This document shows positions 8,568-17,548 of a DNA stretch of 64,000 bases, in pieces. This DNA is from Dyadobacter sp. CY326 (lineage in GTDB: Bacteria > Bacteroidota > Bacteroidia > Cytophagales > Spirosomataceae). The stretch spans positions 62,001-126,000 of the forward strand of contig NZ_JAJUXI010000004.1 of NCBI RefSeq assembly GCF_021390515.1, given 5' to 3'. A model generated the notes under the pieces. The model did no database searches. It saw only the letters and a list, made by a program, of their open reading frames with translations, and was not told the origin of the DNA. Position 1 is the first letter of the stretch. Every line of letters begins with the position of its first letter. The position numbers and the translations under genes were made by a program.

Positions 8568-10859
8568 GTGGAGCAACTCGTTGAACCCCTCACCATTGAT
8601 CTGGAACAGGAGCGGAAGGACATTCTTAAAAAGTACCGGAGGTTATTACGAACAGCCAAGCCCTTTTTGAAGGATAATGATGCCAAATTAATTAAAAAAG
8701 CCTTTTACACCTCCGTAGACGCACATAAAGACATGCGCCGCAGGTCGGGGGAACCATACATATACCATCCGCTTGCCGTTGCCCAGATCGTTGTAGAAGA
8801 GATCGGATTAGGGACAACGGGCATTGTTGCAGCTTTACTTCACGATGTTGTGGAGGATACGGATATGCGGATTGAGGACATTGAAAGATTGTTTGGCAAA
8901 AAAGTCGCCAAGATCATTGACGGACTTACCAAAATCTCCGGAAGGTTCGAGTATGGCAGCTCGCAGCAGGCCGAAAATTTCCGGAAAATGCTGCTCACAT
9001 TGTCTGACGATGTGCGCGTAATTCTTGTAAAGCTCGCGGATAGGCTGCATAACATGCGGACGCTCGACAGCATGCCGCGGGACAAGCAGCTGAAAATTGC
9101 CTCCGAAACCATCTTCATTTACGCGCCGCTCGCGCACAGGCTTGGGCTTTACAGCATTAAATCCGAGCTGGAAGAACTATATCTGAAATACACCGAGCCG
9201 CAGGAATACCGCGCCGTTGCCCGGAAGCTTAGGGAAACGAAAGGCATTCGTGATCGCTTTATCGCGAAGTTCATGGAGCCTATTGCGCAGGACCTTGAAG
9301 CTGCGGGATTGAATTTTATCTTAAAAGGCCGTCCCAAGTCGATCTATTCGATTTGGAACAAAATGAAAAAGCAGAATAAGCCTTTTGAGGAAATCTATGA
9401 CCTTTTTGCCATTCGCATTGTGCTTGAATCTTCTGCTGAAAATGATCGGGAAAAAGCGATTTGCTGGCAGGCTTATTCCATTGTAACGGATCATTATAAA
9501 CCCAACCCGGATCGCCTGAAAGACTTCCTCAGCACGCCGCGTGCGAATGGTTACCAATCATTGCACTCCACGGTTATGAGTAAGAGCGGGCAGTGGGTGG
9601 AAGTGCAGATCCGGACTTCGCGCATGGATGAGATTGCGGAGAAGGGTTATGCGGCACACTGGAAATATAAGGGCAATGACACCAAAGTTAGGGGCAACAT
9701 TGAGCAGTGGATCACGCAGGTTAGGGAGACATTGGAGAATGGTTTTGGAGATAAAACGGCCGCTATTGAGTTCTTGGATGAGTTTAGGAGCAATTTGTTC
9801 AATGAGGAAGTTTTTGTTTTTACACCAAAAGGAGAACTGAAAGTGCTGCAAAGTGGTGCAACGGCGCTTGATTTTGCATTTGACATACATTCGGAAGTAG
9901 GGGCACATTGCATGGCCGCGAAAGTGGGCGGAATTCTGGTTCCGATTAGTTATGTACTTAATAATGGTGATCAGATTGAGATCATCACGTCCGGCAAGCA
10001 AAAACCGAATGAGGATTGGCTGCGCATAGTTGTAACCTCTAAGGCACGGGCGCGGATTAAGGATTTTCTCAAAGAAGATAACCGGCGTTACGAAACGGAC
10101 GGTCGTCAAATGGTTGAGAAGAAGTTGAAAATCCTTGGCGTTGAGCTTACAGCCGAAGTTGTGAATCAGTTAAGAGCGTTTTTTGAATGTAAAACTTCCG
10201 CCGATTTCTTTTACAGAATAGGAAAAGGATACATTCAACTCGATGAATTAAAGCGATTCAAAAAAGATAAAGAAGCAAAAGAACGCAAGGCGACAGATAA
10301 TAACGTCACAACTGCCGCGCCTGCTCCCGGGCCAGGAGATGGCAAAACACTAACCAAATTTTTGAAACACATTCATGGCGACCGGGCGGATAGCGACACG
10401 CTGCTGATCGGAGACGACATGGATAAAATCGATTACAAACTTGCCATTTGCTGCAATCCAATTGCCGGCGATGACGTTTTTGGTTTTGTGACAATTAATG
10501 AAGGCATTAAAATTCATAGAACAACCTGCCCAAATGCTGCGGAACTGATGTCCAAACATGGAAATCGCATTATTAAAGCTAAGTGGGAATCAGGCAAGGA
10601 TGAGGCATTTTTGGCAGGACTTTACCTTTCCGGAACGGACCGCGTGGGTTTGGTGAATGATGTAACACGGATTATTTCCAACGAGCTGCACATTAATATG
10701 CGCGGCCTGACCATTGATACAAAAGATGGTGTTTTTAATGGCGATATTAAGCTTTATGTGCAGGATACCAAGCACTTGGACATTCTGATCGGGAAGTTGG
10801 AACAAGTGGAAGGCGTGTATAATGTGCAGCGTTTTGACACAAACCTGATCGACAAATAG
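8568..10859 (+). CDS. rel: Bifunctional (p)ppGpp synthetase/hydrolase (RelA/SpoT family)
   Basis: A 763-residue stringent-response enzyme. The HD hydrolase domain is intact (LLHDVVEDTDM near residue 90). The synthetase domain (about 240-360) carries RPKSIYSIW, the RLKD motif of bifunctional enzymes and NGYQSLHS. A TGS domain begins near residue 410, a conserved Cys/His segment (CCNP, then HRTTCPN) precedes a C-terminal ACT domain (about 690-760). It should make and degrade (p)ppGpp in response to starvation. Translation probably starts at GTG (8568); no upstream in-frame ATG exists and the next Met lies inside the HD domain. Confidence 0.95.
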   Translation: MEQLVEPLTIDLEQERKDILKKYRRLLRTAKPFLKDNDAKLIKKAFYTSVDAHKDMRRRSGEPYIYHPLAVAQIVVEEIGLGTTGIVAALLHDVVEDTDMRIEDIERLFGKKVAKIIDGLTKISGRFEYGSSQQAENFRKMLLTLSDDVRVILVKLADRLHNMRTLDSMPRDKQLKIASETIFIYAPLAHRLGLYSIKSELEELYLKYTEPQEYRAVARKLRETKGIRDRFIAKFMEPIAQDLEAAGLNFILKGRPKSIYSIWNKMKKQNKPFEEIYDLFAIRIVLESSAENDREKAICWQAYSIVTDHYKPNPDRLKDFLSTPRANGYQSLHSTVMSKSGQWVEVQIRTSRMDEIAEKGYAAHWKYKGNDTKVRGNIEQWITQVRETLENGFGDKTAAIEFLDEFRSNLFNEEVFVFTPKGELKVLQSGATALDFAFDIHSEVGAHCMAAKVGGILVPISYVLNNGDQIEIITSGKQKPNEDWLRIVVTSKARARIKDFLKEDNRRYETDGRQMVEKKLKILGVELTAEVVNQLRAFFECKTSADFFYRIGKGYIQLDELKRFKKDKEAKERKATDNNVTTAAPAPGPGDGKTLTKFLKHIHGDRADSDTLLIGDDMDKIDYKLAICCNPIAGDDVFGFVTINEGIKIHRTTCPNAAELMSKHGNRIIKAKWESGKDEAFLAGLYLSGTDRVGLVNDVTRIISNELHINMRGLTIDTKDGVFNGDIKLYVQDTKHLDILIGKLEQVEGVYNVQRFDTNLIDK

Positions 10860-10976
10860 CTGCGTCGAACGATTAACATGGTCATGTGTTATAAATTGAG
10901 GCAGTCGGAACTATGACTGCGAAAGTGACAATGATTTAAGTAAAAAAGCGTATTTTCGCGCAAGAATTTCAGAGAT

Positions 10977-11477
10977 ATGCCACAAGCCAGCAAACCGAAT
11001 TTTGAAGCCGCAAAGAAAATCTTAACGGCTTACCTGGAAAATAAAGGACTTCGTAAAACGCCTGAGCGCTTTGCGATCCTGGAAGAGATCTACACTAGGG
11101 AAGATCACTTTGATGTAGATGAACTTTACATCAGCATGAAAAACAAGCGATATCGGGTGAGTCGCGCCACTGTTTATAATACATTGGACGTGCTTGTGGA
11201 TTGTGATTTGGTTACCAAACATCAGTTTGGCAAGAACCTGGCGCAATTTGAAAAATCCTACGGTAACAAGCAGCACGATCACCTGATCTGCACGGATTGC
11301 CATAAAGTGATGGAATTTTGCGATCCCCGGATTCAGTCTATTCAGAACATGGTGGGTGAAATGCTGAATTTCAGCGTAATGCACCATTCGCTTATTTTCT
11401 ACGGTAACTGCACCAAAGAGAACTGCCAAAACCGCAACGAAGTCCGTGAAACTGCTGCGGTCTACGAAGACAGATAA
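10977..11477 (+). CDS. Fur-family metal-dependent transcriptional repressor
   Basis: A 166-residue protein with an N-terminal winged helix (KTPERFAILEEIY, then RVSRATVYNTLDVLV). The dimerisation domain holds the HDHLIC motif, a CxxC pair (CTDC) and a second CX4C pair near the C-terminus (CTKENC), the pattern of the structural zinc site. It is probably the iron regulator Fur, though PerR or Zur roles cannot be excluded from sequence. purA lies 75 bp downstream, after a hairpin. Confidence 0.87.
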   Translation: MPQASKPNFEAAKKILTAYLENKGLRKTPERFAILEEIYTREDHFDVDELYISMKNKRYRVSRATVYNTLDVLVDCDLVTKHQFGKNLAQFEKSYGNKQHDHLICTDCHKVMEFCDPRIQSIQNMVGEMLNFSVMHHSLIFYGNCTKENCQNRNEVRETAAVYEDR

Positions 11478-11487
11478 TACAATATTA

Positions 11488-11514
11488 GGCCGGGCAGCAC
11501 TCGTTTGCCCGGCC
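11488..11514 (+). terminator. Hairpin after the Fur-family gene
   Basis: A 9-bp perfect GC-rich stem (GGCCGGGCA at 11488-11496 with 11506-11514) with a 9-nt loop, 10 bp after the stop codon. No clear U-tract follows, so termination may be incomplete. Confidence 0.5.
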
Positions 11515-11552
11515 AACCTTACACCATATTAGTTTCAGTAATCATAAATTGA

Positions 11553-12848
11553 ATGAAAGTTGACGTATTACTTGGTCTTCAATGGGGAGACGAGGGAAAA
11601 GGTAAAATTGTGGACGTTCTTGCGCCACGTTATCAGGTTGTAGCCCGTTTCCAGGGAGGGCCAAATGCAGGTCATACATTGGAATTTGATGGAATTAAGC
11701 ACGTTTTGCACCAGATTCCATCAGGTATTTTCCGCAGCGATATCCAGAATATTATCGGAAACGGAGTCGTTTTGGACCCCATCGTTTTCAAAAGAGAAAT
11801 CGAAAATCTCGCCAAATACAATCTGGACCTGATTAGTAATCTTTTTGTTTCCAAAAAAGCATCGATTATTGTTCCAACCCACTCATTGCTGGACGCTGCT
11901 TACGAACGTTCAAAAGGTGATTCTAAAATCGGTTCAACATTAAGAGGAATTGGACCTGCTTATCAGGACAAAGTGGCAAGATTAGGCTTGCGCGTAGGAG
12001 ATGTTCTTTCTCCAAACTTCGCAGCCAAGTATAAAAAGCTTGTTGACGCACACAAGACAATTCTTGATTTCTATGCATTTGACTACTCAGAAGTGCTTCC
12101 AAAATCGGAAGAAAACTTCTTTGGTGCAATCGAATTCATGAAGCAGTTTACTTTGGTGGACAGCGAATATGTTGTGAATGAAGCATTAGCAGCATCAAAA
12201 ACAGTTTTGGCAGAAGGCGCGCAAGGCTCTTTATTAGACATTGATTTCGGTTCTTACCCATTCGTAACAAGCTCCACAACCATGACGGCCGGCGCTTGCA
12301 CAGGTTTAGGCATTGCGCCAAGCCAGGTAGGAGAGGTTTTCGGGATTTTCAAAGCCTATTGTACACGCGTAGGAAGCGGCCCATTTCCAACAGAATTATT
12401 AGAAGAAACAGGCGAAAAAATGCGCCAGGAAGGCCGTGAGTTCGGCGCTACAACCGGACGCCCACGCCGCTGCGGATGGCTGGACTTGCCTGCATTGAAA
12501 TACGCAATCATGATTAACGGCGTTACGCAGCTGATTATGATGAAAGTGGACGTGTTGACAATCTTTGACAACATTCGCGTCTGCACTAACTATCGTCTTC
12601 CAGACGGAACCTTAACCGATCATTTGCCATACGATTTGTGTGACGAAACGGTCGAGCCGGTTTATAAGGATTTCAAAGGCTGGGAAACATCATTGGATGG
12701 AATTCATGATTTTGAAGCCATTCCGGATGAATTGTTGGCTTATGTGAAGTTTCTGGAAGAAGAATTGAAATTGCCGATTACATTTATTTCGACTGGACCA
12801 GATAGAGAGGCGTTGATCAGCCGTGAGGCATCTGCGCTGTCGGTTTAG
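11553..12848 (+). CDS. purA: Adenylosuccinate synthetase
   Basis: A 431-residue enzyme that joins IMP and aspartate using GTP, the first committed step of AMP synthesis. The N-terminal phosphate-binding motif GDEGKGK is at residues 12-18, followed by GGPNAGHT and the GIGPAY segment (LRGIGPAYQDK). The GRPRRCGW motif of the IMP/GTP site is present in the C-terminal half. The length is typical. The gene converges on the SNF2 helicase gene across a shared terminator. Confidence 0.97.
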   Translation: MKVDVLLGLQWGDEGKGKIVDVLAPRYQVVARFQGGPNAGHTLEFDGIKHVLHQIPSGIFRSDIQNIIGNGVVLDPIVFKREIENLAKYNLDLISNLFVSKKASIIVPTHSLLDAAYERSKGDSKIGSTLRGIGPAYQDKVARLGLRVGDVLSPNFAAKYKKLVDAHKTILDFYAFDYSEVLPKSEENFFGAIEFMKQFTLVDSEYVVNEALAASKTVLAEGAQGSLLDIDFGSYPFVTSSTTMTAGACTGLGIAPSQVGEVFGIFKAYCTRVGSGPFPTELLEETGEKMRQEGREFGATTGRPRRCGWLDLPALKYAIMINGVTQLIMMKVDVLTIFDNIRVCTNYRLPDGTLTDHLPYDLCDETVEPVYKDFKGWETSLDGIHDFEAIPDELLAYVKFLEEELKLPITFISTGPDREALISREASALSV

Positions 12849-12864
12849 AATAAAGTTATATTTT

Positions 12865-12900
12865 AAAAATGTCATCCTGAATGTTCGGGATGACATTTTT
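12865..12900. terminator. Bidirectional terminator shared by purA and the SNF2 helicase gene
   Basis: A 13-bp perfect stem (AAAAATGTCATCC at 12865-12877 with 12888-12900) and 10-nt loop, with A and T tracts as the stem ends, so it works in both directions. Its last base is also the last base of the helicase stop codon. Confidence 0.85.
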
Positions 12901-15839
12901 TATGCCAATAAATTCAAAACATCCTCCCGACTTAGCGATTTAATAAACCCTTCTTCATTAGAAATCAAATCGTCCGCAAGTTGCTTCTTAGTCCTTTGCA
13001 ATGCCAGAATTTTTTCTTCAACGGAGTTTTTCGTAATAAACTTATAAGTGAAAACCGTCCGATCTTGGCCGATGCGGTGGGCGCGGTCTATGGCTTGGGC
13101 TTCGATGGCGGGGTTCCACCAGGGGTCGAGGATGAAAACGTAATCTGCGGCGGTGAGGTTAAGGCCTAATCCGCCTGCTTTGAGCGAAATCAGGAAGATT
13201 TTAATGTCATCATTGTTTTGGAAAAGCTCCACTTGTTCCTGGCGGTTTTTGGTTGAGCCATCCAGATATGCATAAGTGATTTCTTTTTCATTCAGGAACT
13301 GCCTGAACAAATCCAAATGCTTTATATACTGGCTGAAAATCAGAATTTTATGATTCTCGCTGATGACAGTCTGCATCTTGTAAAGCACATCTTCAAACTT
13401 TCCCGAGCCGTGTGTATAATCCGGGTCCACCATTAACGGATGGTTTGCCAATTGTCTCAGCTTCGTAAGTCCTTGCAAAACAACGAGCTGTGATTTGGAA
13501 ATGCCTTCTGTGTCAATGCTTTGCAGAATCATGTTGCGATAATAAGCTTTCGCTTCTTCGTAAGCTTTTTCCTGCTCCTCGGACATGTCGCAATATTGAA
13601 CGCTTTCCACTTTTTCAGGCAGGTCAGTCGCGACCTGGGATTTTAACCTTCTTAAAATGAAGGGTTTAATGAGATTATATAGTCTTTTCGTTTTCTCCTC
13701 ATCGCCACGTTTTTCGATCGGGATTTGAAATTCATCCCTAAAAAATGTCTGACTTCCGAGCAAACCCGGATTTACAAAAGACATTTGTGACCACAGATCC
13801 AATGTGTTGTTTTCGATGGGCGTGCCCGTAAGTACCAGCCTGTTGGCAGAATTTAATTTCCTAACCGCCTTTGTTATAATAGAAGCCGGATTCTTAATCG
13901 CCTGACTTTCATCCAAAATCACATAATTGAAACAATAAGACTGGATAAAGTCAATGTCCAATCTGACGATTCCATATGATGTCAAGATCAGGTCATAATT
14001 GTCAAATTGCGCTGTGTCTTTTTCACGGTTTGTGCCTGTGTAAAGTAGCACGCGCAGCGAAGGTGTAAATCTTTTCGCCTCCAATTGCCAGTTATAAAGC
14101 AATGAGGTGGGCATAATGAGCATGGACGGTTCCTTAATGCCGATTTCCTTTTCAGCCTGCAATAACGCGAGCGTTTGCACTGTTTTGCCCAAACCCATAT
14201 CATCCGCAAGGCAACCTCCGAAGCGATATTGTTTCAAAAAGCGCAGCCAATCGTAACCAGTTTTTTGGTAAGGGCGCAAAATCCCTTCAAAATGCTGCGG
14301 CGGGTCAACGGCTTCAATGTGATTGAAATCTCTTAGATTTTCGAGTTTGCGGCTGATCACGGCCGTGGCAAGATTCTCTTCTTTAAGCTCCTGAACCAAT
14401 GCTAAATGATGCATCCGCAACCTGAGCGGATCATCGCCGCCATCGTGCTCCGTAAAAGAAAAGAATTCCGAATATTTGGTAAACCACCATTCAGGAATCA
14501 CCGCAATTTCTCCGTTAGGAAGCAAAAATTCCTTTTTTCGATTGAGAATGTAACTCCTTAATTGAAGAAACGGGATCTCAAATTCGCCAAACTTTACTTT
14601 TGCATTGATATCAAACCAATCGCGCCCTTCCTGGATTGAAATGTCAATGGACGAATAACCCAAGAAATAACGTTTCGCGTCGCTGGTGTTTTGACGCACG
14701 ATAATACCATTGTCTGTCAGTAAGTTAGCATTGCTTTGCAGCCAACCGAAAGCCTGGGATTTCGGCATTTGAACCTTGCCATTGCGAATGTTGAGTCCCC
14801 ATTCTTTCAGCAAAGCCACGTTCTGACTTTCGGTTTCAATGCTGCGTTTTACTTTATTGAAAAGATAATCATTGCCTTTTTTTTCCATATGCACGCTTGA
14901 CGCATGCGCAAAACTGTCGTAATGGAAAGAAAAATTGGCATATTGAAACGACAAATCGAATGCAACGTCGTTATCTTCTTCTTCCAAAACTTCCACGTCC
15001 GAATCCTGAAAAAATGCGGGCGCTTTTTTCGTGTTGGAATTGTATTCTGAGATCGTCAGGACCGTTTTGGGCATAGATGACACATTCCTGATCTCGAACC
15101 CTCTTGCCACAACGTCATAGGAAGCAATGAGTGGTGCCACGAAACGGCCGTAATATTGCTCCTCAACCTGGCCTGGAATCGCAATAAATTTTTTGGCCAA
15201 AAACGGTTTTATTTTTTTGCCGTCGACATGCCCTTCAAAATGAAACAAATGCCCATCCAGGACGAGCCAGGCAGGTTCTTCGCAAATGAGGAAAGCATTT
15301 TTATATTGGAAATCAACCTTTTGGAATTTGTGGCGGATCGTGGGAAAGTAATGCGTGTTGTCTTCATTTCTGATAAAATGAAAGCGAATTGTGGCTTTCT
15401 CCGGCTCCCAAGCGACCGGTTTCCAAAGCGGATTGCCGTCACTGCCCATGATAAAGATGTCTTTGCCATTCAAACGTTCAAGAATGCGGGCCTTACAATT
15501 TTCCAAATAGCCTGCAATGGCTTCCTGAACCGTTTTATCACCTTTTTGCGGATCATAAACTTTCAGAAAAAAATCAACTGCATGGAGCTTTTTGGGATTG
15601 AATTTGCGGAGGATGACATCCTGCTGAATGTCATCTATTAAGCCAACGAGCTCCACGTCGCGCTGGTCTATGCCGGTGCGGAATTCCTTGATGTTTTTAG
15701 ACGATATGTTCTGGATTTGGAAAGTAAAGTCGCCCTGCGCATTCAATTGAACCACGAAGGGTTCGAAGATATATCCCAAAAACTCGTGGTTGAGAATGGA
15801 ATAAATAATCTTAAACGGCTCTAAGGGAGAGACTTTCAT
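12900..15839 (-). CDS. SNF2-family DNA-dependent ATPase/helicase
   Basis: A 979-residue protein. The C-terminal half is a complete SNF2 motor: DDMGLGKT (about 545-552), DESQ in place of DEAH (about 640), TGTPIENN, and the helicase C-terminal lobe with LKAGGLGLNLTAAD, DPWWNP and the AIDRAHRIGQ motif. The N-terminal half of about 500 residues has no motif I recognise. Such proteins remodel DNA-protein complexes or displace RNA polymerase; the exact role is unknown. It is not in an operon: bestrophin lies upstream behind a terminator. Confidence 0.92.
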   Translation of the reverse strand: MKVSPLEPFKIIYSILNHEFLGYIFEPFVVQLNAQGDFTFQIQNISSKNIKEFRTGIDQRDVELVGLIDDIQQDVILRKFNPKKLHAVDFFLKVYDPQKGDKTVQEAIAGYLENCKARILERLNGKDIFIMGSDGNPLWKPVAWEPEKATIRFHFIRNEDNTHYFPTIRHKFQKVDFQYKNAFLICEEPAWLVLDGHLFHFEGHVDGKKIKPFLAKKFIAIPGQVEEQYYGRFVAPLIASYDVVARGFEIRNVSSMPKTVLTISEYNSNTKKAPAFFQDSDVEVLEEEDNDVAFDLSFQYANFSFHYDSFAHASSVHMEKKGNDYLFNKVKRSIETESQNVALLKEWGLNIRNGKVQMPKSQAFGWLQSNANLLTDNGIIVRQNTSDAKRYFLGYSSIDISIQEGRDWFDINAKVKFGEFEIPFLQLRSYILNRKKEFLLPNGEIAVIPEWWFTKYSEFFSFTEHDGGDDPLRLRMHHLALVQELKEENLATAVISRKLENLRDFNHIEAVDPPQHFEGILRPYQKTGYDWLRFLKQYRFGGCLADDMGLGKTVQTLALLQAEKEIGIKEPSMLIMPTSLLYNWQLEAKRFTPSLRVLLYTGTNREKDTAQFDNYDLILTSYGIVRLDIDFIQSYCFNYVILDESQAIKNPASIITKAVRKLNSANRLVLTGTPIENNTLDLWSQMSFVNPGLLGSQTFFRDEFQIPIEKRGDEEKTKRLYNLIKPFILRRLKSQVATDLPEKVESVQYCDMSEEQEKAYEEAKAYYRNMILQSIDTEGISKSQLVVLQGLTKLRQLANHPLMVDPDYTHGSGKFEDVLYKMQTVISENHKILIFSQYIKHLDLFRQFLNEKEITYAYLDGSTKNRQEQVELFQNNDDIKIFLISLKAGGLGLNLTAADYVFILDPWWNPAIEAQAIDRAHRIGQDRTVFTYKFITKNSVEEKILALQRTKKQLADDLISNEEGFIKSLSREDVLNLLA

Positions 15840-15951
15840 TCTTTATCGTTGGCTAGGCGTGACTTTCACTGTAAAAAGGAGCTTGCCTTACATGATATAA
15901 GGGTCTTTACATTTTGGAAAACTTCAAATATAGGTGATAAGCCACCAAAAA

Positions 15952-15977
15952 AAAAGACTTCACTGAGGAAGTCTTTT
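15952..15977 (-). terminator. Terminator of the bestrophin operon
   Basis: A 10-bp perfect stem (AAAAGACTTC at 15952-15961 with 15968-15977) with a 6-nt loop. On the minus strand it runs into an uninterrupted tract of nine or more T residues. It lies about 70 bp past the bestrophin stop. Confidence 0.85.
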
Positions 15978-16045
15978 ATATAATTTATAGAATAAATTCT
16001 TAGACACTTGTGGCTGAATGTTTGTTTGCTTCCAGCCTAATTTAT

Positions 16046-16957
16046 TTACAAAACATAAAACTGCTCTGGCTGCAAAACGGTGGCGGGAGCCTGTTTGTCA
16101 CACATCATTTGCTTCAAATCGCGTTCAATATTTTTCGATATCGTAAGCATTGGCGTGTCTGTTGGCTTATTTTCAAAAGGATCTTGCAGATGAATCGCCA
16201 TTTTCTCAATCAGGAAAAAACATGCAGTAATTACGATCAGCACAGGAACCATCAAAAATCCGAAGAGTTCGACTAATCCAAACGGCAGCAACAAAATGAA
16301 GAAATTGAGCGCCAAATGAATATATAAGCTGTAAGTTGAAGGAAAAACGGTGTTTTTGATCCGTTCGCATCTTCCCATTGCATCAGTCAGGCGCGTCAAT
16401 GTTGCATCCAGTTGAATCTGCTGATATGGGTTTACCCAGCCTTGTTTCAATGCATTGTTCAGATCCCGGGCATGTAACTGGATCAGCCCCACGTGCTTAT
16501 TGTCGTAATCTGCCAATGAGTCACATTCTTCCAGCGTAACAAGTCGCTTAATTTCCGGCATGGTGTCTTCCTTGCGAAGGCCGTTTGCAAGCGCAAAACA
16601 CCATGCGATCTGGCGATTGATAAAGCGCCGTTTGAAGCCATCAATTTGCTCCGGTTCATAAGGATCTTCAATCAAAAACATAACTTGGCGAGCCAGCGAT
16701 CGGGAGTCATTAACGATCGATCCCCAGATAATCCGGGCTTCCCACCAGCGGTCATAAGCCTGGTTTGAACGAAACGCCAGCAGGAGTGAAATGATCGTTC
16801 CCAGCACTGTGGGGACAGTCATTGGAATTGAGATCTCTGTTATATTAAAATTTTTATAGATGATCTCAATGGCAAAACCATAAATGGCGACGAAAAATAT
16901 TTCGTATTTGATCTTGCCAAAAATATATTTAATAGGAATGTTTTTTTTCAGAAGCAT
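16046..16957 (-). CDS. Bestrophin-like (UPF0187/YneE family) anion channel
   Basis: A 303-residue membrane protein with the bacterial bestrophin signature: two N-terminal membrane segments (about 18-36 and 43-62), the LLAFRSNQAYDRWWEAR motif that follows the pore helix, and two more hydrophobic segments near residues 205-250. Family members form pentameric channels, some passing chloride and some cations. The start overlaps the end of the upstream 161-residue gene by 10 bp, so the two are probably translationally coupled. Confidence 0.88.
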   Translation of the reverse strand: MLLKKNIPIKYIFGKIKYEIFFVAIYGFAIEIIYKNFNITEISIPMTVPTVLGTIISLLLAFRSNQAYDRWWEARIIWGSIVNDSRSLARQVMFLIEDPYEPEQIDGFKRRFINRQIAWCFALANGLRKEDTMPEIKRLVTLEECDSLADYDNKHVGLIQLHARDLNNALKQGWVNPYQQIQLDATLTRLTDAMGRCERIKNTVFPSTYSLYIHLALNFFILLLPFGLVELFGFLMVPVLIVITACFFLIEKMAIHLQDPFENKPTDTPMLTISKNIERDLKQMMCDKQAPATVLQPEQFYVL

Positions 16958-17406
16958 ATTTCTTGTGCCTTAGCTGGTTCTTCGAGTAAGTCTGTGTCAA
17001 TGAGTGGGATTCCGGCTTTTTTAATGACCGGCAAGGCATCCAGGCTGCTTTTGCAAAGTTTGGGAATGCCGAAAGTTTCGGAGTAGGCGATGAAGTCGGC
17101 ATTTTGTGCGTCAAGAAAGTTCTTGAATGCGGCCAATTTGTTTCCGTAAAAGAATTCGACCTTGATGCTTTTCAGTTTGTTTCCGTACAAGTCTTTGAGA
17201 ATGTGACAATCCCGCCAGAATGCTTCGGAAACAAAATCGTATTCTTTTTTTCTGTAAGTCGAGAAAAGCAAGTCCTGAATATCGTCTGTCACATGGAACA
17301 GATGCGTAAAAACGATGGAAAACTCTTCGTGCGCATTGCGCGTAAATAGCTGCGCAACCTGCATGGTTTCCACACTAAAATCGCCGGGGATAACAACTGT
17401 TTTCAT
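16948..17406 (-). CDS. Small universal-stress-protein-like cytoplasmic protein
   Basis: A 152-residue protein from the ATG at 17406 (MKTVVIPGDF); an upstream ATG at 17433 would add nine residues without recognisable function. It opens with a beta strand and continues with alternating strands and helices (FSIVFTHLFHV, ADFIAYSE), in the style of UspA-like alpha/beta folds, but the ATP-binding G-2x-G-9x-G motif is not visible. Its stop overlaps the bestrophin gene, so a role in regulating or sensing for that channel is plausible. The fold assignment is tentative. Confidence 0.65.
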   Translation of the reverse strand: MKTVVIPGDFSVETMQVAQLFTRNAHEEFSIVFTHLFHVTDDIQDLLFSTYRKKEYDFVSEAFWRDCHILKDLYGNKLKSIKVEFFYGNKLAAFKNFLDAQNADFIAYSETFGIPKLCKSSLDALPVIKKAGIPLIDTDLLEEPAKAQEICF

Positions 17407-17548
17407 ATCTTGTCGCTTTTGTGAACAATGCATTTATTTGATGATGCAATGTTAAGGCGAGGATGTTAAGACGGGTTAAATCGGACGTTATAATGTGGTG
17501 AGAGAAATATTAGAAGAAGATTAAAACATTAAAATGAGATTAGAGAGG

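Noticed and set aside
9558..10109. Open frame of 183 residues on the minus strand
   Set aside because: It is antisense to the TGS region of the RelA/SpoT gene and has an atypical composition rich in Arg, Cys and Phe.
11022..11516. Open frame of 164 residues on the minus strand
   Set aside because: Antisense to the Fur-family gene, which has all the expected motifs.
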